From the NCBI GenBank assembly GCA_036939975.1, contig JALLPB010001246.1, forward strand, positions 1-10,448: 10,448 nucleotides of DNA, in the 5' to 3' direction. The notes below the pieces were generated by a model. It was not told where the DNA came from and made no database searches. It saw only the letters and a program-made list of their open reading frames with translations. The DNA comes from Cyclostephanos tholiformis (taxonomy: Eukaryota > Bacillariophyta > Thalassiosirophyceae > Thalassiosirales > Thalassiosiraceae). Below are positions 1-7,835 of this stretch, one piece after another. Positions within the stretch are counted from its first letter, which is position 1, and each line of letters starts with the position of its first letter. Position numbers and translations under genes: made by a program.

Positions 1-134
1 AGCAAAGGTCTGTCTGTCCTTGGGATGAAAAGCCGCAGGCCCTATCGGCTTGTTTATATTAATCATTAATATGTAAATTAGCTTCAGAATTTTATGATTA
101 TGGCAAAATTGTCAACATTGATCGATTTCACTTT

Positions 135-398
135 CATTGCAGGCCATTTTGATGGCTTTTTGGATGTGCCGGTGTAACACTGAGTGCATTGCCCAATAGT
201 ATAGGTCCAGGGCTTTGATAGGAGCCACTGGATGCCACCATTAGGCATGGATTTGCATATCACCCCGGCAGCTGCCAGGGTCACATGAAAAAAAGCCGAT
301 GAAAACTCAACACATTGCTGGCCACTTTGATGGCCATAGCAATGCACTGATATTGTAGGCCTCAATTGAAGCCACTGGAAGCCGCTATCAGGCAAATA
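135..398. repeat. Imperfect tandem duplication, two diverged copies
   Basis: Copy A (about 135-250) and copy B (about 313-398) share the opening motif ATTGC(A/T)GGCCA(T/C)TTTGATGGC and, further on, the exact block AGCCACTGGA followed by TGCC or AGCC. The offset is 178 bp at the start and 147 bp at the end, so copy B lacks about 30 bp. Read on the minus strand, both copies contain a similar MP(D/N)xGxQWL peptide, which comes from the duplication and is not good evidence of a gene. There is no clear coding potential. Confidence 0.55.
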
Positions 399-933
399 TT
401 ATGGCCAATTGTAGCAATCGGTCATGCATATGCAAGTTTTTTTTAGTTTTTTTCATGGTCAACCTGTTGAAAACAAGCCTCAGATGATGTCAAGGCCCCA
501 TTTAATAGTAGGGTTGTGACATATCAATGAGACTGGAAGCAATAAAGGAGCATCAATAAATACTTTGTTGGGGGGGTTTAACTGCATGTTATTGTGTAAA
601 CAATTGATTTCTATTAAGCATCAGGTTACCTAAAAGAAGTGTGAAGATCTTTATTTTTGGACAATCAAAAAACTCATAAAAGTTACATTTTAAGAGTTTT
701 TGTTTCATATTGGCATGCACCATACCATTTCTGCCTGTTTTGCACTATGTTTCAGCATCCAAATTAGAACTCCATCAATTGCACTGTTACAATTATAAAA
801 TCCTACTTTGCTGGCTTCTTTGAACCCTTGAGCAATTATTGCTTGCTCAATATAAGATGATGGATTAGCATATTGTACATCCACCCGAATGATGGATATG
901 GCATTCTATATTCACACCAAAAATAAAAATTGC
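399..933. other. Gene-free AT-rich stretch
   Basis: I see no gene here. The stretch is AT-rich, with T tracts near 437-450, a short G run near 568-576, and almost no CpG (one in the whole stretch, near 885). No open frame of useful length, RNA fold or repeat relationship was recognised. Confidence 0.6.
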
Positions 934-1146
934 CTAAACATGCATACACATGTTGCACCTCATGCCAAACACATTTCCAAGTGATTCCTCTATGCCCTTG
1001 CTTTTTTTGTTTTGATTATGCTTCAGAAAATGGGCAGCATCAACCATAGCAGACACTACAACTGAGGCTGGGTCAATGGGAAGGCCGGAAAAGGCAAGGG
1101 AGTTTTCCTGAGCACCTTTTGCCATGTTCAGGCAGATTGCCAGCAT
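934..1146 (-). other. Coding-like fragment, unknown
   Basis: This is an open frame of 70 codons on the minus strand. The composition is fairly protein-like: a mixed A/S/V helical stretch in the middle, followed by a lysine-rich segment (HNQNKKSKGIEE). It has no recognisable domain and no supporting neighbour in frame. It could be a remnant of a transposon gene or a chance open frame. It lies among other minus-strand coding-like fragments, which is the only contextual support. Confidence 0.2.
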
Positions 1147-1394
1147 TACAATTTATCAATATGGCAATATGCAGGAGGAATTTGTATTTATTCCCCCTCA
1201 TCAAGACAGTGGAGCAACACTGGTGGGGAGGGTTATTAGTGGGGCTGGGGACAAGTGTTAAGTTGAAGAGCAGCATCTCTCAGTCATTGGTGACCATGAA
1301 CTTTGGATTTTGAAGTTGGAAATGGCAGCTGCTACATGGTACAGAGTATGAGATTATTCGCTTGAGTGGGATTGTGGGTGTGTTCTACTAGGGA

Positions 1395-1693
1395 CTAACC
1401 CTGAAGGAAATGCATTATAGTCTGCATTTCTGAAATGCTTATTAGTAAGCGGTAGTCTTGATGGCATCCCCCTTTGCCACACTTTTTCTTGTTGCCTTTG
1501 AATGGTACGAGTACCTTGGAAAGGCAAGATGGTGAGTACAAGAGTCCACACATGCAAAACTTTGAGTATGTATGTAAAAATGAGGGCTACTAATTACCTG
1601 TAAATTCAGACCTTTATATTTGAAAAGGGCTGCCTTTGAAGACACCCTGAGCCCATGTAGCATTTTGTACAATGCTGAGATGCTGTTCCACAA
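1395..1693 (-). other. Possible spliced coding fragment, unknown
   Basis: On the minus strand, an open segment of 32 codons (1,693-1,598) runs directly into CAG|GTAATT, a good donor. Eighty-three bases later a pyrimidine-containing tract ends in TTCCAAG (1,515). Removing 1,597-1,515 keeps the phase and adds 39 codons (1,514-1,398) before a TAG at 1,395-1,397. The joined product would be about 71 residues with a basic, cysteine-containing patch (FKGNKKKCGKGGC). The 5' side is preceded directly by a TAA, so any gene would need another upstream exon or a start at an internal ATG. The family is not recognised. This may be a piece of a decayed element or a chance arrangement. Confidence 0.2.
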
Positions 1694-2155
1694 TTATTAG
1701 TATTTTTGCTGCTGTTTGCTTGGATTAAGGATTAAGGGCTGTGCTAATTTTCATGAGTTGACCCAAGTACATAAACCATGCTAATTTTTGGCTGAATCAA
1801 ATGGTTGTATCACCGGTTTCTCAAAATGGTCGCATCATGGCAAGGCAATACTGGCTATGAATTTGCCTTGCCATTGGTGTGTATTGAAGGTCTAGACCCT
1901 CTCTTTGTAGGAGAAAACTATACCTTGCTTGCTCGGGGGATTGTCCCCCATCAATCTGATGCATCTAACTGGGGAAAATGGCCTTCTGTGAGGTACTAGG
2001 GAGCCATGTCTGGCATCAGCAGCCATAGTGATGAGGGCTGTTGTTGGCCATTGACTGATTTAGCATAAAGCCTATGGTAGGAATATATAGAAAGAAGTTA
2101 GAGCTCTACGTAACATTTTTGTTTTGTTCAAATATATTTTTTAGCAGTCTAAATT
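1694..2155. other. Gene-poor stretch
   Basis: Nothing here can be assigned. A plus-strand open frame at 1,805-1,999 (64 codons, TTG at its start) has a moderately protein-like composition but no recognisable motif or supporting neighbour. The rest is AT-rich with very few CpG. Confidence 0.4.
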
Positions 2156-2289
2156 CTATTCAGGGTGTCTGGACACCCCAAAATTGCAAGTTTCTACCTT
2201 GTCACTATTGGAGTTGATTTGGATTGATACTTTAGATACCTTTGCCATTGGAGGATAGAGCAACATCGCCATATTGATAAACTTTTTGA

Positions 2290-2460
2290 CATCTTGGTGG
2301 CCTTTGTGGTTGCTATGGTGGTTGCCATGGTTGCTGTGGCTGTGGTTCCCATTGCCATGGTTGCTGTCATCATAGCTGCCATAATGGTTGCAATAAAAAT
2401 CTGTTGCCATGGTTGCCAATGTGGTAACCATCATGGTTGCCATTGTAATTACTGCCATGC
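2290..2460. repeat. Low-complexity GGTTGC / CCATGG tract
   Basis: The motif GTTGCCATGGTTGC and its variants (GTTGC, CCATGG, GGTGG, ATCATGG) recur about every 9-15 bp, so the tract reads as a degenerate trinucleotide-based microsatellite. Open frames across it on both strands give simple-composition peptides (V/A/M-rich on plus, N/H/G/T-rich on minus), as expected for shadow frames of a repeat. No gene is called. Confidence 0.6.
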
Positions 2461-2489
2461 TTATCATCGTCATTGCTCTTTCGACAATT

Positions 2490-4062
2490 TGGCACCACCT
2501 GCATAGGTATCATTGTAACAAGGCACCCATATTCCCATGCCTAGTATATGAAGGGGATAAAACACTTTGAATACACCTAATATGACTGTGGGATGCAGTC
2601 AGTGGGGATTTGCAGCCTCAACCATTACACCACAATGTCACTTGGTTTCAGTCAGTCCCCAAATTTCCAAAATCTGGCCCCACCTGCACAAGTATAGCAG
2701 TGTAAGGTGCACCTATATGCCCACATCCTCAGCATATGAAAGTGCTAAAACACTTTGCGGACATCCAATATGAATGTGGGATGCAGTCAGTGGGGGTTTG
2801 CAGCCTCAACCATTACACCACAATGTCACTCAGGCTCAGTCATCCCCAATTTTCAGAAATTTGGCTTCCTCCTGCAATAGGAATAAGTGTAAGGGTGCGC
2901 CCATATGCCCACATCCTCAGCATATGAAAGTGCAAAATCACTTTGCAGACATCCAATATGAATGTGGGATGCAGCCAAAGGGGGTTTGCAGCCTCAACTT
3001 TGACACCACAATGTCACTCAAGCTAAGTCATCCCCAATTTTCAGAAATTTGGCCCCCTCCAGCGAAAGGAATAAGTGTAAGGGGTGCACCCATATGCCCA
3101 CATCCTCAGCATATAAAGGCGCTAAAACACTTGCATACATCCAATATGAATCTAGGATGTGGTCAATAGGGGTTTAAGGCCTTAACCATTACACCAAAAT
3201 ATCACTCAAGCTCAGTCATTCCCCAAATTTCCAAAATTTGGCCTCCATCTGCAATTGTATAGCTGTGAAACAAGGTACCCATATGCCCATCCACAGCATA
3301 TGAAGGCGCTAAAACACCTTACTTACATCCAATATGAATGTGAGATGCAATCAGAGGGGGTTTGGAGCCTGGACAATGACATCACAATGTTGTTTCAGCT
3401 CAGCCTAACCCCAAATTTCCAAAGTTTTTCACCCACTACCTACATATATATAACAGTGTAACAAGGATGCACCCATTTGCCAATCCACAGCATATGTGAA
3501 GGTGTTAAACACTTTGCATACATCCAATTTAGATTTGTGATGCAGTCAGTGAGGGTTTGTAGCCTCAACCATGACAACACCATGTCACTCGGGCTCAGTC
3601 ATATCAAAAATTTTCAAAAAAGTTGGCCCCCACCTGCCAAAGGTATCAGTGTAAGGGTGCACCCATATGCTGATCCACAGCATATGAAGATGCTCAAACA
3701 CTTTGTATGCATGAAATATGGATGTGGGATGCAGTCAGTGTGAGTTTATGGCATCAATTATGACACCACAACATCACTTGGGCTTAGTCATACTCAAAAT
3801 TTCCAAAAGCTGGCCCCCATCTGCCACAGATATAACAGTGTAAGGGCGCACCAATATGCCCACATCCACAGCATATGAAGGTGCTAAAACACTTTGAATA
3901 CATCCAATATGAGTGTGGGATGCAGTAAGGGTAGGTTTGCAGCCTCAACCATGACACCTCAATGTTGTTTCGGCTATGCCTGAGCCTGCCACCACCTTCA
4001 CAGGTATAGCAGGCAGTGTAAGGGTGCACCCATATGCTGATCCATAGCATGTGAAAATGCTC
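2490..4062. repeat. Tandem satellite array, about 8 units of ~188 bp
   Basis: Each unit carries the same ordered landmarks: a CATATGAA block, CTAAAACACTTTG, ACATCCAATATGAATGTGGG, ATGCAGTCAGTGGGGGTTTG, CCTCAACCATTACACCACAA, and CCAAATTTCC or an equivalent, then GTAAGGGTGCACCCATATGC. The GGG of TGTGGGATGC falls near 2,590, 2,778, 2,966, 3,154, 3,342, 3,538, 3,726 and 3,917. The first four intervals are exactly 188 bp and the later ones 188-196. Because 188 is not a multiple of three, the frame changes from unit to unit, so the open frames inside are not genes. The outer units are more diverged, and the last one breaks off near 4,062. No target-site duplication or terminal repeats were identified. 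Confidence 0.9.
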
Positions 4063-4360
4063 CCCTCCTGCAACTGTTGTTGCTGCCCCCCTCATCCCCC
4101 TCTCCCCACTCTCCCCCACATCATCTCCCATGCAGCTTGACAACAGTGGCAATAATGACACACCACATCTCCCCCCCCCTCTGCCCATCAACACCAACAA
4201 TGCATGATGCATGATACACGCAGCAGGCATGGTGCTTCACATGATGACAATGGCATCAATGGCAATGACAATGATGACAACCACAACAATGATGACAACA
4301 ATGACAACAACAATGATGATGACAACAATGACAACGAATGATGACAATGACAATGACCCC
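4063..4360. repeat. Pyrimidine tract and ATGACAA-type microsatellite
   Basis: Positions 4,063-4,135 are nearly pure C/T on the plus strand, and a further C run lies near 4,171-4,180. From about 4,225 to 4,360 the sequence is an imperfect repeat of ATGACAA, ATGATGACAA and ACAACAATG. The peptides it encodes are M/T-rich on one strand and C/H-rich on the other, which is typical of simple repeats. No gene is called. Confidence 0.7.
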
Positions 4361-4391
4361 CTCCACCACATCTTCATCAAGCTGCACCAAT

Positions 4392-4465
4392 GGGGGGGGG
4401 AGGCAAAGGTGGAGGCCGGGGGGGGGGGGTTGGGTGCAGTGGCAGTGGTAGGGTGGGTGGTAGGG
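4392..4465 (+). repeat. G-run cluster, potential G-quadruplex
   Basis: The plus strand has G runs of 9 (4,392-4,400) and 12 (4,418-4,429), then GGG at 4,432-4,434, 4,451-4,453, 4,455-4,457 and 4,463-4,465. At least four runs of three or more G lie within 50 bp, which meets the usual sequence pattern for an intramolecular G-quadruplex. A function is not implied. Confidence 0.5.
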
Positions 4466-4792
4466 CCACCACCCAGAACCTACTAGGTTGGCATAGTTCT
4501 GGCAGTTGCCGGACAACCGCCCCCTGACACCAATGCTCATGCCACATTAGAGGCATGCAATGGGTGATGCACCTTAATCCTAATTTACCAACAAGGGGAG
4601 AGTCAGTACACCTTTTAGGGTTAGGACCACCAAGGAATAAACATTTGTTTAACCCCACACTGTTGACCCTCCCACACCAAGCATTGGTCACTACCATGAC
4701 CTAACAAAATGCAGCATACTGTGGGCCAAAGATGACAATGACCAATGACCAGCACACGTGATCATCATCTCCCGTGCCGCCATCACTGGAGG
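4466..4792. other. Gene-free stretch
   Basis: I see no gene here. Open frames on both strands are short, P/H-rich and lack recognisable motifs. No repeat unit beyond the flanking ones was identified. Confidence 0.5.
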
Positions 4793-4796
4793 ATGA

Positions 4797-5480
4797 ATGC
4801 CCTTGCTGCCATCTTGTGTGCTGCCATTGCTCTTTATGCCCAACACCCTGCCCTTGGGTCAGAACCTTGTGGCAACATTGTTGTTGATGGGATCCCAGGA
4901 GGAGGAGGAGGAGGAGGAGGATGGAAGAAGTGCAACCCTGATGACCAGGATTGAGCAATGTGAGTCACCCGACAACTCATCAACCTCACAACAAGATGCT
5001 GCTATGTTGTACTTTACCAAGCATCTGGCCAGGATCAACAACAAGGATTGTATGTTGAATTCCCAAACCTTGGAAAGGGACCGGTTGGTATCAAGCATTA
5101 AAGAGTGCAGGGGTGCAATTGCTTATCTTGAAGCCGAGAAGGCAGAAGCTGCATCAAATTATGTGGATAGGTTACAAGGACAGATAAAAAGCCTTACTCT
5201 CTTTGTCCAGACATCACATTCATGGATATTATATGTTACAATATATTTTGTTTTCCAGTGGCCATGTCACCAACTTATGCAAGTTGTCCTTCTTCTTTTC
5301 AATGCTCTCACCAATGGCCACAATAATGATGATGATACTGTTGTTGCTGGTGATAATAAGGCTTTGGATGATGTTGGTGTGAAGGTTGTTCAGGATGGCA
5401 CAAACCATTCTGCCGGTTCACTGATGATGGGTGAGGACTGTAATAGCCACCATGGTGATACCTCTGCTGAGACATTGAAT
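4797..5480 (+). CDS. Hypothetical coiled-coil protein, fragment
   Basis: The family is not recognised. The plus-strand frame is open from the ATG at 4,797 to a stop at 5,760-5,762, but only the part up to about 5,480 looks coding. It begins with a hydrophobic stretch, then a run of seven glutamates from a GGA repeat, an acidic/serine region, and a helical segment at about residues 70-135 with heptad-like L/I spacing (for example IAYLEAEKAEAASNYVDRLQ). After about residue 135 the frame turns hydrophobic in a way that suggests intron read-through, and TTTTGTTTTCCAG (ending at 5,258) is a good splice acceptor; no matching donor could be fixed. Residues about 165-225 are acidic and polar. Beyond 5,480 the frame is antisense to a better minus-strand signal. 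This is probably a fragment of a mobile element or a decayed gene. Confidence 0.3.
4895..4922 (+). repeat. GGA trinucleotide repeat
   Basis: An almost uninterrupted (GGA)n tract of about nine units. It encodes polyglutamate in the frame starting at 4,797 and polyglycine in the frame starting at 4,793. Confidence 0.85.
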
Positions 5481-5764
5481 GGGGGCCAACACCTCCTTCT
5501 TGATCTTATCTGTAAACTCAGCCTTTTGCTGCCTCTTTTTGTCCAATCCCCCTCCTTCTTCTCAGCATATTTCCTCCTCTTGCTATCTTGGTCCTTAGCC
5601 CACCTCTCCTTGAGTTCATCTATTGTTAACTCTGCATATTTCTTCCTTGCTCTCTCCCATACCTCCTCCTTGATCTCAGATGCCACCTCAACTCTCTTCC
5701 TTCTCTTCCTCTCTCAATCCTTTGCCCACTCTGCCTCCTTCTTGCACTCTTCTCTACCATGAAG
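5475..5764 (-). pseudogene. Decayed gene fragment: charged helical repeats
   Basis: The minus strand encodes highly charged, helix-favouring sequence. From 5,764 it reads KKEAEWAKD, meets TGA at 5,714-5,716, resumes as ERKRRKRVEVASEIKEEVWE, and continues with KYAELTIDELKERWAKDQDS and KRRKYAEKKEGDW. Near 5,536-5,556, within runs of A and G, the good frame shifts by one base and goes on as KKRQQKAEFTDKIKKEV to about 5,475. Three segments look alike (WAKD-x-ERKRR, WAKDQDSKRR, and DKKRQQKAEFTDKIKKEV beside RKRVEVASEIKEEV), so the protein was repetitive. It contains no conserved catalytic motif and I do not recognise the family. The stop and the frameshift argue for a pseudogene, although introns or a sequencing error in the homopolymers could account for part of it. 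Confidence 0.4.
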
Positions 5765-5957
5765 AGTGCAGAGGACACTGTGCTTTGCATACCTGTCACA
5801 GTTGTGTTAATTGCATTGGGTCAAACTGGTAAATTGCCCCCCATCAGGATTGTGGATTAAATCATTCTCAAGCTTATCGATTAGGACACTAAGTTAGCGA
5901 ATGCATACTGTGGATTCATACAAGAATACTGCTCACTGATATTCACTTGCATACCCC

Positions 5958-6210
5958 TTATATCACTGAGAGGTGCATTACACATTTTTTGTTTGTCACT
6001 GTAGTGTCAGTTCCAATAGGAAGCATCGTAAGATATTCCCCATGGTCTCTCTCTCCAATGACAAATACTTCGACAAGATTCGAGCACTTCACCACAATCT
6101 TTGCCAGCAGTTTTGTTGAATTCTCCTTTGTCAGTGACAAGGCCATTGAGTATGTCAGCTCAATGGCAGAATCCTTAGATTTTTGCCCAATCTTTTGTTC
6201 CTGCAATGGG
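5958..6210 (-). other. Coding-like exon candidate, unknown
   Basis: On the minus strand, a pyrimidine-rich tract ending TTTGTCCCATTGCAG (near 6,198-6,212) is followed by about 80 open codons ending in TGA or TAA near 5,958. The encoded segment has a natural mixed composition, with K/E/S-rich helical parts (for example KENSTKLLAKIVVKCSN) followed by VEVFVIGERDHGEYL. The open frame continues upstream of the acceptor, but that part is less protein-like. It lies 120 bp downstream, on the same strand, of the fragment at 6,330-6,830 and could be a later exon of the same element. No donor that keeps the phase was found. The family is not recognised. Confidence 0.25.
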
Positions 6211-6329
6211 ACAAAGGTTGTAAACCAGGACCAACAAGTATATATATCAGACATCGAGCCACCCTGCTATGGGAACCCATCATCCACCAATATCCAAATC
6301 CAGATCTTTAACACTGAGCAAAGTGAGGG

Positions 6330-6830
6330 TTACTTAAATTTCCCATCACAATTGAGTTGTATTGGATGTGAAAGAGTATACTCAAGAAAGTGTATCCCAA
6401 GAATGATGCAAACATGACACCAGCTGGGTGCGGAAGAATGAGGCATTTGTGCCTGCAAATCTAGTTTGTCCGGGAACTCTTCAAACATCTTGAACGGGGG
6501 CCTCACCTTGTACCTCTCCCAAAAAAACGAATTCTTCCAGTACCAGTACTCCCTGATTTCCCTAGGTAAATTCTTTTGCCCTTTCCAGCGATATATGCAA
6601 AAGAGTTGAAGAACCCCCCATTTCACATCAATAGGATTGTTTGGATCAGGGAAAGAGGCAGGTTGGGATGATTCCATGATGAAGTGTGATAAAAAGCCAA
6701 TGCTAATAAAAGCATTGTTTTGTGGTTTGGGGCCTTGTTGGCATTTTGAGATTGCTGGCATAATTGTTTCATCGGATGCCAGGAGGAGCGGAGCCAATTT
6801 AAGGAATAAACAACAATTCTTGCCCTTGTT
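6330..6830 (-). pseudogene. Coding-like fragment rich in aromatic residues, unknown
   Basis: A minus-strand frame is open from about 6,830 (a TAG lies further upstream, near 6,855) to a stop at 6,330. The first in-frame ATG is at the M of TIMPAIS. The central part reads like a real globular protein, with PDPNNPIDVKWGVLQLFCIY, then RWKGQKNLPREIREYWYWKN, then FFWERYKVRPPFKMFEEFPD. The last 40 residues are less convincing and may be intron read-through. I cannot name the family. The coding signal ends at the junction with the CpG-rich SmD1 upstream region, so the 5' part may be missing. A truncated transposon gene or host pseudogene is the most likely reading. Confidence 0.35.
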
Positions 6831-6839
6831 TTTAGCCTG

Positions 6840-7015
6840 TCCTTTCAGACCCCTCTATGTACACATCGTAATCGTACGCATCTACCTACTCCACTTACGA
6901 TACCCCCTACAGACCCCACAAGTCAGTATGGTATTATGGTACGTCCCTGCGTCGGTCCCTGCCTCTCCATCCCCAACAACTCTCGATCCACACACGCAAA
7001 ATATTGACTCCTACC
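6840..7015 (+). promoter_or_regulatory. SmD1 upstream region / 5' UTR
   Basis: These bases directly precede the SmD1 start and are CpG-containing and pyrimidine-rich, unlike the DNA to the left. No TATA box or other named element can be asserted. The promoter and 5' UTR are inferred from position only. The start ATG sits in the context CTACCATGA, with A at -3. Confidence 0.4.
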
Positions 7016-7510
7016 ATGAAGCTGGTCAAATTCCTCCAAAAGCTCAATCGGGAACAGGTCACAATCGAGCTGAAGAACGGTACCGTAATCTCGGGGACGG
7101 TCGTGGGTGTCGATGCGACGATGAACGCTCACCTGAAAAAAGCCAAAATGACCGCGCGGGGTAAGAATCCCGTGAGCTACGCCACCCTGAGCGTCAGGGG
7201 TAGCACGGTCCGGGCGTGGCTGTTGCCGGACGGTCTGAATCTTGATGCCCTACTGGTCGAGGAATCCACGAAGGTGCGTGCATATTTGATGATTGAAAAT
7301 ATCTGGCATTTTTTATTCTCTCGTTCTCACATTCTATCTCGAACCCGATCGCGCCGTTTGAATTGATTTTGCGCGTCGTATCGCGTGACGCACATGCCAT
7401 TTTAGAACGTGCAAAAGGCAGCACCCGTCGGGCCAGGTGCAGGCAGGGGAAGGGGGCGTGGACGAGGAGGTGGAGGAAGAGGGCGATCTAGCGGGCCAGG
7501 AAGGAGGTAA
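7016..7510 (+). CDS. SNRPD1: Small nuclear ribonucleoprotein Sm D1 (two exons)
   Basis: SmD1 is one of seven Sm proteins that form a ring on the Sm site of U1, U2, U4 and U5 snRNAs. The ring assembles in the cytoplasm and works in the nucleus. The coding parts are 7,016-7,273 (86 codons) and 7,406-7,510 (34 codons plus TAA), separated by a phase-0 intron, giving 120 residues against 119 in human SmD1. Exon 1 holds the complete Sm fold: Sm1 at about residues 15-46 (VTIELKNGT, GVDATMNAHL, with D33 and N37 at the RNA-binding loop positions) and Sm2 at about 55-72 (TLSVRG, with R61-G62). Exon 2 holds the RG-rich tail (GRGRGRGRGGGGRGR, ending SSGPGRR), the usual target of arginine dimethylation and part of the nuclear targeting signal. 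I chose the ATG at 7,016 because MKLVKFL matches the conserved SmD1 N-terminus. Reading through the intron would replace the RG tail with an unrelated sequence ending at 7,366. The exon 2 boundaries are inferred, and an in-phase alternative acceptor exists (AAAAG, ending at 7,417). Confidence 0.95.
7274..7405 (+). other. Intron of SmD1, 132 bp
   Basis: The donor is AAG|GTGCGT (7,274) and the acceptor is CCATTTTAG (7,404-7,405). Both junctions are in phase 0, and removal joins the Sm fold to an RG tail in frame. In-frame read-through would stop at 7,366. The AG ending at 7,417 is also in phase and would drop four residues (NVQK). No confident branch point was picked. Confidence 0.85.
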
Positions 7511-7835
7511 ACAATTTTTGAGTATTATTAATAGCAAATATCTCGATGATATTTTGAAGAGGAGAGAGTGCTGTGTGCAGACTGGGACAAGGGTAATAGC
7601 GAGATACAGACATGGAAAGGGAGTATGGACTGAGAGGTGATGAAAGAGGACGATCGATTGGGCCAGGAAGGAGGAATTCCATCAAAAATTTATCTTTGTA
7701 CCTATGTGGATGGCGTGCGGATGTTCCACTTGCTTATATATATAACAATTATCATGAGGATATTTTGATGGGGAAGATTCTGTAAACAGACCGCAGCAGA
7801 GTGGGGACAACATTATGCGTGTCTCCTGCTCAAAT
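7445..7835 (+). repeat. Diverged tandem copy of the SmD1 3' end
   Basis: Copy A is the SmD1 tail plus 3' UTR (about 7,447-7,595). Copy B begins near 7,615 and runs to about 7,810. The first 60 bp align at roughly three-quarters identity and include an exact GGGCCAGGAAGGAGG block that encodes the C-terminus in copy A (7,493-7,507) and recurs at about 7,660-7,674. Further 3', (A/G)GATATTTTGA, then a purine-rich stretch, CAGAC and GGGACAA recur in the same order, with about 40 extra bp in copy B. In copy B the RG frame is broken by a one-base indel and by TGA codons, so it is not coding in that frame. Confidence 0.7.

Noticed and set aside
2156..2506. Val/Ala-rich membrane-like peptide (plus) and Asn/His-rich peptide (minus)
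   Set aside because: They are shadow frames of the GGTTGC/CCATGG low-complexity tract, with no start context or conserved core.
2774..3169. 131-codon plus-strand open frame inside the array, and its neighbours
   Set aside because: It is built from satellite units whose 188-bp period shifts the frame each unit. The peptide similarity between units comes from the DNA repeat.
2490..4062. CRISPR-like array
   Set aside because: The units are about 188 bp and similar along their whole length, with no short identical repeats separated by unique spacers, and the context is eukaryotic.
4211..4540. Metal-binding-like Cys/His-rich or Met/Thr-rich peptides
   Set aside because: These are translations of the ATGACAA microsatellite; composition alone explains them.
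5947..6417. 156-codon plus-strand frame
   Set aside because: It is antisense to the more protein-like minus-strand segment at 5,958-6,254 and has no motif of its own.
6637..7164. 175-codon plus-strand frame running into SmD1
   Set aside because: It crosses the compartment boundary and reads SmD1 exon 1 out of frame. No recognisable product.
7004..7366. SmD1 as a single 120-codon exon from a TTG start, read through the intron
   Set aside because: It lacks the RG tail. The ATG at 7,016 matches the conserved MKLV start, and splicing 7,274-7,405 restores a normal SmD1 C-terminus in phase.
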